NCBI GenBank assembly: GCA_001662425.1
Contig: BDDC01001206.1
Coordinates: forward strand, 10,001-31,191
Source: Chlamydomonas sphaeroides
Lineage: Eukaryota; Chlorophyta; Chlorophyceae; Chlamydomonadales; Chlamydomonadaceae
Length of the DNA: 21,191 nt
Reading direction: 5' to 3'
Under the pieces are notes generated by a model, which saw only the letters and a list, made by a program, of their open reading frames with translations, did no database searches and was not told where the DNA came from. This document shows, piece after piece, positions 1 to 9,602 of the stretch (the first letter of the stretch is position 1; the number at the start of each line of letters is the position of its first letter). The translations under genes were made by a program, and so were the position numbers.

Positions 1-865
1 CAGCGACGGGCATTCTTAGTCAGGAGTAGTCCTGTTCTTAGTATTGTGGTCTGTGCCCGGTTCCGCATGCTCCCTACAATCTTTTCTGGCGGTTCATTTC
101 TGGCGGGGTGGGCCTGCCCCCGGGGCCGTCCGGGGCTCCGCCTCCGGGTCCACCATGGTTGGTGTTAATTGATCTGCAGTGTGCAGCGTGCCGCAACTTT
201 CACGCGTGCAATCGGTGCGAACTTGCAATTTGTTTTCTACCTGCGTTGTAGCTGACGTGCGAGCCCTGACCAAAGTCTCAGAAGCACCAACATCGCAACG
301 AACCCAATTCAGCCTAGCTAGCTTAGCCGCGCTTATGATTGATCGGTAGTTCATCCAGCGCGCCTGACAGCCATGTCTCCGCGGTTAACGGAACCGCATC
401 CCTGAACCAGGATGCTGAGCGCTGCGCGACACGGATCCTCGGCAGCCAAGCTATCCCGCTGCCGAGCAGTTTGGGCCTTTGCCGTTGATAGATGTTCACC
501 AGGGAGAGGCCCTGCGAGCCGCCGATGCGGTGAGGGCATTTCAGTGGGAGTTGCAGCCGCCGACTGCACGCCAGCCATTGCATGCGTCTGTCTTATATCT
601 GAGGTCTCGGGACAGAGGATCTAGGAATGGCTATGCGAAGAGCGAACGACTCATTCCGCGCTGCTCGTCGTGCCATTTTTGCAGGAGGCCGCTGCGTGCG
701 GTGGACAGCAGCAACAGCATACACCAGCGTTGATAGGCTGCAAGCTGTCGGCGACAGCGACCCAGGTGTGACGACGCGGCCACCCCCACCCCCCCGCCCT
801 TCCTGTCCTGCACGTTGCGCGCTGGGGCCTGGCCGCACACGCCTCGAGCACGGTGCCCTCTAAGG
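1..865. other. Upstream region with no supported gene
   Basis: Short open frames exist on both strands, but none has a recognisable domain, signal peptide or convincing splice partner. The first ~60 bases and 150-350 are less GC-rich than the genes that follow. The part next to 866 should contain the promoter and 5' UTR of the mTERF gene, but I see no clear TATA box. An in-frame upstream ATG at 815 would add 17 residues (Arg/Pro/Cys-containing); I did not prefer it because the ATG at 866 gives a cleaner targeting peptide. Confidence 0.5.
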
Positions 866-3800
866 ATGCGTGCCATCGCATCGCAACTCCATGTCCTCCG
901 GTCCTACACCTCTTCTGCGCCCGCCGCAGGCCCGGTCGATGAGGACAAATCCCGCCTGTCCGGCGTGGGCCCCGCCGCCGACGCCTCGGCCGGCGCCACG
1001 CCGGGGCCGTCCGCGCCACCGCCCCTGGACCCCGACCTCGTCCTGGACGCCTGGGTCTCCGCCTTCGGCCTGTCGCGCCAGCAGATCCGCATGGTCCTGG
1101 AGCGCCAGCCCGCGCTCGCGCGCGCAAACCCAGTACTGCTGGCGGAGCGCGTGGCCTTTTACACGCGCAGCAGTGGCATCTCCGCCTACAATATGCTGTA
1201 CGTCCTAGCGCGGCGGCCTGCGGTGCTGTCGCTCACGCCCACGGGGTTGGCCGACCGCATAGAGGCGCTGTCGCGCTCGTTGCGCCTGGACAAGCCCTCG
1301 GCGCAGCGGCTAGTGCTGTCGCAGCCGGCGCTGCTGGACCTGCCATTCGAGACGCTGCGCCTGCTCACCGCGCGCGTCTGCGGCGAGCTGCGCGTGCCGC
1401 CGCGCGCCGCGCTGCGCGTGCTGTGCGGCCTGCCGCCGGACGCGCTGCCGGGGCTGCTCAGCCGGCCGCCGGGCGTGCTGACGGAGCGGCTGGCAGCGCT
1501 GCGGCAGCTGCTGCGGCAGACCTTCGGCGCCAAGCGCGCCACGCGGCCCACCACGCTGCTGCTGGTCACGCGCTGCCCTTCGCTGCTCGCGCTGCCGACC
1601 AGCGCCATCGCGGCCACGCTGGCGGCGCTCATGACCATCCCGCCCACAAAGGTCGGCGGCGGCAAGGTCAGCGCTGCCGCCGCCGGCACCACCGCCGGCG
1701 GCGCCGGCGGCCGGTCAATGCTTGACACGATCCTCTCCTGCCCGCACGTGCTGGCGCTGACACCCGAGGCGCTGCGAGGGCGCTTCGTGACGCTGGCGGC
1801 GGCGGCGCGCATCGACCTGCCGGCGGTGGTGTCGATGCTGCTGCAGCAGCCGCGGCTGCTGCTGGTGGAGCCGGGCCGGCTGCGGGCGCGGCTGGAGGGT
1901 CTGACGTTTTCGCTCATGGTGCCTCGCACCAGCGCGCTGGACATGGTGGTGCGTCAGCCGCAGCTGCTGCTGTACCAGACCGAGTCGCTGGCGGAGAACT
2001 GGGGCGCGCTGCAGGTGCGGCCGGGACGGGAGCTGAGCAGGGGGTGGGGCGGTGGTTGGCATGGGGCCGGGGGAGGGCCTGGGTGCCTGCACAGCTGTGG
2101 GTTGGCTGAGGCAGGCTGCGTGAGGTGCCGGTAATGCGTTGCGCCCTGCGTGTTGTGGAGATTGGGTGTGGCCAGGTTGGGGATCTGGGAAGGGGAGGTG
2201 GGGGGGCTCACGGGCACCGGTGGGCCCTGCAGGCCGACAGGGGGCGGGGGGCAAACAGCGCCCGGCTGAGAGCTTGGGTGGGAGAGGGGCCGGGGAGTGC
2301 CGTGCCTGGCGGAGGCCTGTGCTGCCACAGCTGCCGGCGGGCCTCCGTCCGCCAGCCAACCCAACCCAACCCAACCCAACCCGTGCATCCCCTGCGCGCG
2401 GCCCCGCCCCTCCCCGCCCCACCGCCCAGGGGCTGCTGGGCATCACGTTCGAGACGACCCTGGCCATGATTACCAGGTGGGGCCGCCCCGGAGCAGTGGC
2501 GGCGTGGGCGCTGGCGCGGGGGGCGGACGGCTGGGGTCGTGGGCGGGGCAGCGCGCCAGCTGTGAGGGCGTGCATGCCAGGGTAGGCGATGCGTCATGTG
2601 CCGCCACGCACATTCCACGCGCGGCTTCCCGCTGAGATTCGTGCACCGCACCCCGTGCTCGCCATCGCGCCCGCTGACCCGCTCCCGCCCGCCCACCTCG
2701 CAGGACGCCCCGCCTGCTGGTGTCGTCGCCCGCCTCCACTGCATCCAAGCTGGCCTCGCTGGAGGCCACCTTCAGCCTGCCGCACGCGCGAGCCGTGATG
2801 CTGGCGGTGCGGTGGCCGGTGCTGCTCACCTTCGGGGAGAGCCGCATGAAGGTGGGCGCGGCCCGCGGAGTCCCGGCAGCAGCCGGGCAGCAGTCCAGGC
2901 TCACGCGAGCTGCCCGATGACAACCCTCCGACACCCCTCTCCACAACACCCCCATCCCAACACCCATCCCCATCCAGCGCGCGCACCGCGAGCTGGTGGC
3001 GCTGCTGCCGCCCTCCATGGACGGACCCAGCCTGGGCCGCCTGGTGGAGGCGGAGCCGCTGCTGCTGCTGGAGGACGCACCCAAGCTGGGCGCCAAGGTG
3101 GGGCGCAGGTGGCGGGGGCGGCTGGTCGCAGGGGCGGGGGCCGTGGCAGCCGGGCAGCGGGGGTGCAGGGGCCCTTGGTGTGGAGGAGGCAGACTCTGCC
3201 GCCGAATGATTGGCCGCCGGGGTCTGCCCGCGTGACGCCCATCCAGGCAGCCGGCCAGCCAGGCAGCCGGCCTCACGGCGCCGCTTGAGCCTGCCCGCGT
3301 GCCTCGTTGCCGCCCTGGGCCCAACCTCCAGCCATGTTCTCCCCCTGGGCCCCAGGTGTCGGACGCGGCGGGGCTGCTGGGGCTGGTGGAGGCGGAGGTG
3401 GGCGAGATGCTCAGCCGCTCGCCCTCGTTCATCGCGCGCGACCTCGGGTGCGCGCTGTGGGGCGGGCAGGCGTGGGCGGGGTGGTGGCACTGCAGGGGCC
3501 AGGCGCAGTTGCAGGGGAACGCAGGCCGGAGTTGCTGCAAGTGCGGACACTGGAAGCGACGCGCGCTGCCGCGTGGCAGCTCGCCCCTGAGCCCAGCGCT
3601 CGCGCATGCCGGTTGCCCTGAACCCCAATTGCGCCGCCGCCCCCGGGTATGGCGCAACCCCCGCCGCCTGCACACAGCCTGAACCCACCCCGCCCTTGCC
3701 CCCGTCCCACCCTCGAAACCCCCCACCGCCACCCTGCGCCCCCAGGCACTGGCAGTCCAACCTGGACACGCTGACGGGCGTGGCGCGGCTGAGCCGGGAG

Positions 3801-5162
3801 GCGGCGCGGGAGCTGGTGCGCAGCTACCCGGGGCTGCTGGACGTGCCGTCGGTCACACTGCACAGGTGCGGGCGGCGCAGGGCATGCGTGGCAGGGAGGC
3901 CGGATGGGGCAGGGGTGGGGCAGGGGTGCGTGTCTGGAACGTGCCGGAGGAGAGGGCGGTGCCACGCTTTGTCGTAGAAGCAGCTGTGTGGCGGGGATTG
4001 GCGGGGGCGGCAAGTGGGCTGCAGGGGCCCAGGCGAGGGGCGGGGCCGTGGCAGCCGGACCCTCATCTACGGCAGCCATCCCGGCACCTCGGCCCCTTGG
4101 CGCCCGAAGAGCTTTGCTACTACCAAAGAGGGCACGGAGACGCGGCCGTGACAGGCCCAGCGGTCAGCCCGGTGGTGAGGCCCTCAGCACCAGCCCCTGC
4201 CACTCGCTGCCCAGCGCCCCCGCGCCCCGTGTACCTTCATCCCGTCCCCGTTCCCGTGCCGCCCCCACGCGCGGCCAGGTCCGCCTCCGAGGTAGCGGCG
4301 CTGCTGCGCACCTCAGCGGCCTGGCAGCGGCAGCTGGACACCGCGGCCCCGGAGGCGCAGTTCCGCTGCATCCGCGGCCACAACCGCCGCACGCTGGAGC
4401 ACCTGGAGTTCCTGGTGGTGAGCCGTCGGCAGGGGGCCGGGCTGGTGGGGGCAGGGAAGGGGAGGGGAGGGGCGGAGGGTTGCGCATGGCTCGGCAGCGG
4501 GCAGGGGGGTAGGGGAGACGGCACGGTAGAACGTTGCCCTCCAACCTGCACCCCCGATCTCCACCCCCGCACGCATGCAGGACCGGCGGCTGCAAGCCAA
4601 GCAGTCGCACCTCAGCCCCATCGTGTGGGACCGCGCCGCCTTCCTGGCGCGCTACCCCGACTTCATGTTCTGGCAGGCGGCCCGCGCGGCGGCCTCGCGC
4701 GCGCCCAACGGCCTGCCGCTGCCTCGCCGCACGCCGTCGTGGCGCCGCATGGCCGTCGCAGAGGTTGGCGGCGAGGGCGAGACTGAGGGCGCGGGCGGCG
4801 GTCCTGCGCCCGCCGACGGCGGCGAGGCGGCGGGCCCGGGGCCGCAGTCAGAAGCGGGCGCCAAGCGGCGGACGGCGCGGGGGCGCGGCCGGGCGCAGGC
4901 CGGGCAGCAGCGCGGCGGCAGCAACGGGGCCTCGCCGCCGGGGGTGACGGCGGCCTCGAGCCCGGACCGGGATGGTGCCGCGGCGGCAGCAGACGGCGGG
5001 GCGGGGGAGGGCGGGCTGCTGGCGCGGCCGCGGCGGCCCATGACGCGGCGGCAGGCGCTCGTGCGGCTGCCCAGCCCGTCGTCATCCGGGGAGGAGCTGG
5101 CGATGGGGCCCATACCCATACCGCCGCCGGTGCAGGGGCAGGCGCTGCGGGACTGGCAATAG
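866..5162 (+). CDS. mTERF-domain organelle protein, 8 exons
   Basis: Predicted 798-aa mitochondrial transcription termination factor (mTERF)-family protein. Exons: 866-2014, 2430-2476, 2704-2851, 2978-3097, 3356-3447, 3746-3865, 4279-4417, 4581-5162 (stop TAG). All junctions are GT-AG and keep frame. The N-terminus (MRAIASQLHVLRSYTSSA) is basic, Ser/Thr-rich and acid-free, like a mitochondrial or plastid transit peptide. From about residue 70 to 560 there is a run of ~35-residue helical repeats, each with the mTERF signature of hydrophobic-x-x-Pro-x-Leu-Leu: LERQPALA (78-85), LARRPAVL (114-121), LSQPALLDL (151-159), VTRCPSLLAL (234-243), LLQQPRLLLV (325-334), VVRQPQLLLY (361-370), with later copies in exons 3, 4, 5 and 6. 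Family members bind nucleic acid through this superhelix and act in organelle transcription, rRNA/intron processing or translation; the exact target cannot be told. A Gly/Ala linker (about 263-283) interrupts the repeats. Exon 8 encodes a ~190-aa tail that begins with a conserved-looking FLARYPDFMFW segment and becomes Arg/Ala/Gly-rich low complexity. No TGTAA was found within ~1 kb downstream. Confidence 0.85.
2356..2382. repeat. (CCAAC)n microsatellite in mTERF intron 1
   Basis: About 5.4 perfect copies of a 5-base unit inside intron 1 (2015-2429). No function is evident. Confidence 0.9.
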
Positions 5163-6489
5163 CTCGGGGCCGGCCGGGCTGGGGCGCAGGGGCGCACGCG
5201 GCGGAGGGGGCAGCGGTGTGCGGCGTAGGGGCGGTGAGGGCGCTGGCCGCGGTCGGGGCGCCATGTAGGGGCGGTGGTGCTGTGGCCGGTGGGGTGCTGT
5301 AGGGGCGCGAGCGGTGCTGCGGCGCTGCCCTCGGGTGCGCCTGGGTCTCGAGCAGGCGTGAGTGGGTTGGGGCGCAGGCAGGCGGGTCTGCACGTCGCGG
5401 GGGGGCGGTGGTGGGGCCAGACGGCGGCGGAGCGTCGTGGCGTGTGTGCGGGGGGCCCACACCCGAGTGAGAGCATGTGACACACTGCACGCGGCGGCAC
5501 ACGGTGAGGGACTGGCAGCCGCCTGGTATCGGCGGGCGCGGCAGCGGCTGGCGGGCGGCCGCAGCGCCCCGCACTCGGATCTACATTCGTACGCTGAACG
5601 CGGCTGGCGGCGGCGCCGGCGCATGGGGTGGCGAGGCACGGCAGGCTGGGGGGCGCTTGTGCGGTGGTGCAGCGAGGGCGCGAGGGTGCGGTGGCGCAGC
5701 GCAGAGTGGGCTTTCGCATGCTGCGGGTCGAACGTGGTGAGCGGCAGGAGCGTGACGACGTGCGGTCGATGGCGGTGCTGCGGGCCAGGGCCGCCAGGCA
5801 AAGGGAGCGGGCGTTATGTACGGGAGCGGGCAGTGCGACACACGCAGAATTGGCGCAAGTACGGCGCCAGCGGACAGCGGCGGTGCAACCGGGTAAACCT
5901 GACAGGCTTTTGACGCTGACAGGCTTTAACGAAACTGCCAGAAGGACAACCAGCGGCGGCGCCTGGCGGCCGCCTCGCCCGCCGCGCCACCTCGCCTACC
6001 GGCGTACGGGGGGCTTCCGGGTGCCGGCCAAGGGGCAGCCCCAGGGGCAAGCCGGCATGCTGCTGCAGGTGGCGCCGCCGAAGGTGGTCGCCTACCCCAT
6101 CACCACTGGGTTTGGTCGGGATCACGCCTCCGCCTCCATTTCGCTCGCGGCCTGCGTGGCAGGGCGCTCACTGTTGCCCAGCGGCGCGCCGTGACGTCCG
6201 CCAGGGCTGCCTTCCGGCGTCAGGCTTGGGAGGGCCTCTGCTTCTGTCGCTAAACGCGTCGCTCGCCTGTTAGCTATGTCACACATCGTGTGGTCCATGG
6301 GGACTGAGCAGCCGGGGGCAGGCGCGTGGGGCCTCGCCGGCAGCCCCCCCCCCGCCCAATGAAGGCATCCTGCGCGCTGCCTCAGCTGCCTCAGCCAGCA
6401 GCCATGGCCCTCGCGGTGTGGCGGCCCTCGAGGCGGGCAAGCATGGTGACGCCGCCGGCTGCAAGGGGGCTGGCTAGGGTGTGACAAAA
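5163..6489. other. mTERF 3' UTR and gene-poor DNA
   Basis: No gene supported. 5163-5500 is G-rich with loosely repeated TGTAGGGGCG-like words and should contain the 3' UTR of the mTERF gene. At 5899-5932 there is a short direct repeat (CTGACAGGCTTT.., period 17). Open frames here lack domain-like sequence. Confidence 0.5.
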
Positions 6490-7379
6490 CATCTGTAGCG
6501 GACGTGGGACGGCGTGGCCGCGGCGCCCTGTGCGGCGCTGCCGGCGCCGCGGCGGCTGGAGCTGGGGCGCCACGTGTTTCGCGTCGACGGCCTGTCCTCG
6601 CTGCCCGGCCTCACCTCCCTGGCGGCGGTCGGTCGTCTGACATGACAGGCACACGAGGCGGCACGGCGCCAAGCGCAGCGGCTCAAGCCTCAACCGCCGC
6701 GAGCTCGGAGCCCGTGGCTGTTCGCTGCGCGCCTCACGGTGGGGGCTGCGGCTGCAGGCAGTGAGCAGCTGGCCCAGCAGGTCGCGGCGCTAAGCGCGGC
6801 GCTGGGGCCCGGCGGCAGCCGCATGCTCGCTATCCCGCACCACACGCAGAGGACATGCAGCTGGTGCTCCAGCCGCGAGCACACGGAGCCTCCGACAGGC
6901 GCTCGCTGCGGTCGGCGCTGCAGGCACGGCGGCCTGTGGGCCTGCCCCATGCCCACCTGCTCACACCGTGACGCTTGCAGTCCGGGCACTGCTGGGCCAG
7001 CTCGCCTGCGCTGCTGGCCCTTTCCCTCAACTACATCCACAGCCCCTAACACCGCCCTCACCGCTGCGCCACAGGCCATGACGGACGCGGCGCGGCTGCT
7101 CGAGGCACCCCCTGTGGTCGAGTGAAGCTTGCGGTGGGAGTCGTGCGGCGGATGGAACCCGCCGGCCCCCTCCCCTGCGCCCGGTGGCCGGCCACAGCGC
7201 CCACGGCCCCTGATGGCTGGCGCCGCTGAGCAGGTGGCCGCGCAGGGGGGCGGGACGACGGTAGGCGGTGGTACCTGCGCGTGGGGCGGCTCACCCACCT
7301 GCTGCCGCCACCCCTGCCACCCCTGCGCCGTGGTCGCAGGGCCTGCCGCTGGGGCAGGGGCCGCCAGGGGGCGCTGCCT

Positions 7380-7411
7380 CCGTCCGTCCGTCCGTCCGTC
7401 CGTCCGTCCGG

Positions 7412-7478
<67 letters not shown>

Positions 7479-7480
7479 CT
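7380..7480. repeat. Compound microsatellite (CCGT)n then (CTCTGG)n
   Basis: About 7 copies of a 4-base unit (7380-7410) run directly into nearly 12 copies of the 6-base unit GGCTCT (7411-7480). The 6-base unit is open in all frames on both strands, which creates spurious Gly-Ser, Leu-Ala, Trp-Leu, Pro-Glu and Ser-Gln repeat proteins. It lies inside the probable LRR relic. Confidence 0.95.
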
Positions 7481-7830
7481 GGGCGCCGGCGACCAGTCCA
7501 CCCTCGGCCTCCGTTCCCGCAGTTGGGATGGGGTGCTCGCCCGTTGCCTCGCTGGTCACCGCCCCTGATCGTGACTGCCACAACCGCAACCGCCCGCCGC
7601 ATGCAGGCACGCGAGTCGCTCCATCCCACGGCCGTCGACGTCACCGGCATCCCCCACCTGCGAGCCCGGGCCACAGGGAGCTATTGCGTGTAGGCTGCGC
7701 TGACCGGAAGTGGCCCGCTGCGGCTGCCGCTGCCCCGACACTCGCCCTGCTGCGGTGCGTTCCGTGCTGGTGGGCGTCTTAAGAGGTTGCGGTTGCCGCC
7801 GCCATCCCCAGCCATGTGCCCCTTGCCATC

Positions 7831-7904
7831 CGCGCCCTGACGCCCTGAGGCCCTGACGCCCTGACACTCTGAGGTTCGGACGCCCTGAGGCCCTGAGTTT
7901 CGGA
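7831..7904. repeat. ~10-bp minisatellite, CGCCCTGA(GG) type
   Basis: Seven or so imperfect copies of a CCCTGA-centred unit (variants CGCCCTGA, GGCCCTGA, CACTCTGA, TTCGGA) with unit length 9-11 bases. It is non-coding as far as can be seen and lies between two fragments of the LRR relic. Confidence 0.8.
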
Positions 7905-8732
7905 GGCCGGCCCCCAGGCCTGGCGGCCGCTGCTGGGGGCGGTTGAGCAGCTGCCCACCGGCGTCGGGGTGGCGCACGGCGACGCGCGCAGGGCTCTCGC
8001 GGGCCGGCTGGCGCTGCGGATGCCTCCCGGTGTGGTGTGAGGCCAGGCCAGGAGGCGGAGCTACGGTGGGGCGTGGCGGCGCTGGTGCAGCGGCTGGCGG
8101 CTGCGGGGGCGGCGGCGGTCGAGGTCGACATCCGGGTCTGGAGCAACGGCACCAGGTGGGAGGTGGCAGGCGGTGTGGACGACAGCGCGAGCGACGGCGA
8201 GGAGTGGGATGACGGGGGGTGAGCGGGGTCAGGGGTCGCCCCCGCCCCCAGCCCCCCTGATGCACGGGTGCGGCCCCCACAGCTCTGCCAAGCCGCGGCG
8301 AGCACCAGGGGAAACGGCGGCGAACGACGGCTGGGGCTGTGCTAGGCGAGCGCGTTGGGCGAGCGCATTAGCGGGCGAGGGTCAAGAGCACTGAGACGGG
8401 GGGTTTCCAATTAAAACCAGAAGGATGCCAGGAGAGGAACAGAGACCACCTTGCGATGGGGGTTTGCCGCGAGGGAGGGCTATGACGCCAGCCGCCAGCT
8501 GATCGGCCCTGGGGGCGGGGGAGGCGGGGGCTTGGGTGCGGCAGCGGCGATAGCTCTTGGCCGAATCAGGCAGGTATGGCTTTCAACTTGAGGCCAACTT
8601 TGAAGTAAGAGCAGGCTGGTGTGGCTGACACGTGCGTGGTATAATGGCGGGCAAGCCAGCGTGTAGGGGCCTCGGCCACTGGCCATCGGTGTGCGGGGCG
8701 AGGGAGGCATGGATGGACCGCATGCTGCTGGT

Positions 8733-8773
8733 AGGTGCTGGTGCTGGTGCTGCTGGTGCTGGTGCTGCTGTCA
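8733..8773. repeat. (GGTGCT)n imperfect microsatellite
   Basis: Repeated GGTGCT hexamer broken by GCTGCT units, about seven units long. No gene association is evident. Confidence 0.85.
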
Positions 8774-9481
8774 TGCACTGCAGCGCAGCGAGCTGCTGGT
8801 GCCTTGCACCAACAGTGCCGTGGTCTGTGCGGCGGCAGCTGGAGCCGACTGTTGCACTACTGCTGTGTACCGCTACCGCTACTACCGACCGGCGGCTGGG
8901 CGGTGGCCGTGCCTTGGAGCGAGGTCGTGTGGGTGCAACCTGCTGGGGCGGGTAGCACTACCTGCTGGCTCCACACGGTTGGGGTGGGCTACTGCCGCGA
9001 GGGCTCTGGCAGCGAGCAGGCGGAATACGGTGGGCAGGAGCGCAGCGTGGACGGGCATTTCGGGGTGGGCGATGCTAGGGGACCGTTGCAGTTTGTTACT
9101 TGGCGTTTTGCTGCGGACAGTATGTCGCAGTCGGCTGTGTTGGTGGAGCGGCTGGCGTGCAAGCACCCATGGAACCGGGTTGGGAAGGCGCCGACGGCCC
9201 TGGTGGCGGCCGATCCCGGCCATGGCCTCCCATTGCCACATTGCACCGGCCTGAAGCCCACAACACTCCCAGGGAAACGGCCAGGGCCGAGTCGCAGTGG
9301 CCAGCGGGTGGGCACTGGTAGGGTGGCGTGGGGTCATGACGTCCTTACAGGAAGGGAGCCCTGGTGTTTTGTCGCGGCTGTGCCTTCGCGCACGGGCGGC
9401 GGGGGCGGCGGGGAAGGGGCGGGCAGGCGCGCGGAAGGTACTGCCCCACACTCGCAAAACCAATACTTCTCTTCTGCCTGG

Positions 9482-9491
9482 CAATAATATA
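9482..9491 (+). promoter_or_regulatory. Possible TATA element of the GT49 gene
   Basis: AATAATATAC is an isolated AT-rich word about 112 bases before the ATG at 9603, in otherwise GC-rich DNA. Position and composition suit a TATA-like core promoter with a ~80-base 5' UTR. There is no transcript evidence. Confidence 0.3.
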
Positions 9492-9602
9492 CGCCGTTTG
9501 TAGTAGGACAAACATAGCACACTGACATTTCTGTTTCACACCATCGACCGCGAAGCTGCGTGTCACAGGCAAACCAGCGTTAGTCTGGGAGGGATTTCAA
9601 CG

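Larger units (their letters stand above)
6490..8222 (+). pseudogene. Probable decayed leucine-rich-repeat gene
   Basis: Fragments in more than one forward frame read like pieces of the large algal LRR/F-box-like families. They are RRLELGRHVFRVDGLSSLPG followed by LTSLAAVGRLT (about 6552-6642, then an in-frame stop TGA at 6643), SEQLAQQVAALSAALGPG (about 6759-6812), TAVDVTGIPHLRA (about 7630-7668), WRPLLGAVEQLPTGVGV (about 7921-7971), and a C-terminal-looking segment, ALVQRLAAAGAAAVEVDIRV onward, ending in an acidic tail at the TGA 8220-8222. The piece at 7921 is in a different frame from the final piece, with a TGA at 8038-8040 between them and no room for an intron, so a frameshift is needed. 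Microsatellite expansion lies in the middle. I cannot assemble a continuous model, so this is best read as a relic; a working gene with sequencing errors is the alternative. Confidence 0.35.
8223..9602. other. Intergenic region upstream of the GT49 gene
   Basis: No gene supported. It holds a GGTGCT repeat (8733-8773) and, near the right end, a more AT-rich stretch (9470-9600) that probably contains the core promoter and 5' UTR of the gene starting at 9603. Open frames on both strands here show no recognisable domain. Confidence 0.5.

Noticed and set aside
94..583. Short minus-strand frames in the first 600 bases
   Set aside because: No signal peptide, domain, splice partner or codon bias; likely chance.
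2470..3769. Long overlapping minus-strand frames across the mTERF gene
   Set aside because: They oppose mTERF exons whose repeats and splice phases are coherent; their composition is low-complexity.
6690..7610. Minus-strand frame with a (Pro-Glu)n stretch, and forward frames with (Gly-Ser)n or (Leu-Ala)n
   Set aside because: The repeats come from the GGCTCT microsatellite, which is open in every frame; the flanks show no conserved domain.
8882..9520. 212-codon minus-strand open frame
   Set aside because: Basic, Pro/His-rich composition typical of antisense GC-rich DNA, and no recognisable motif.
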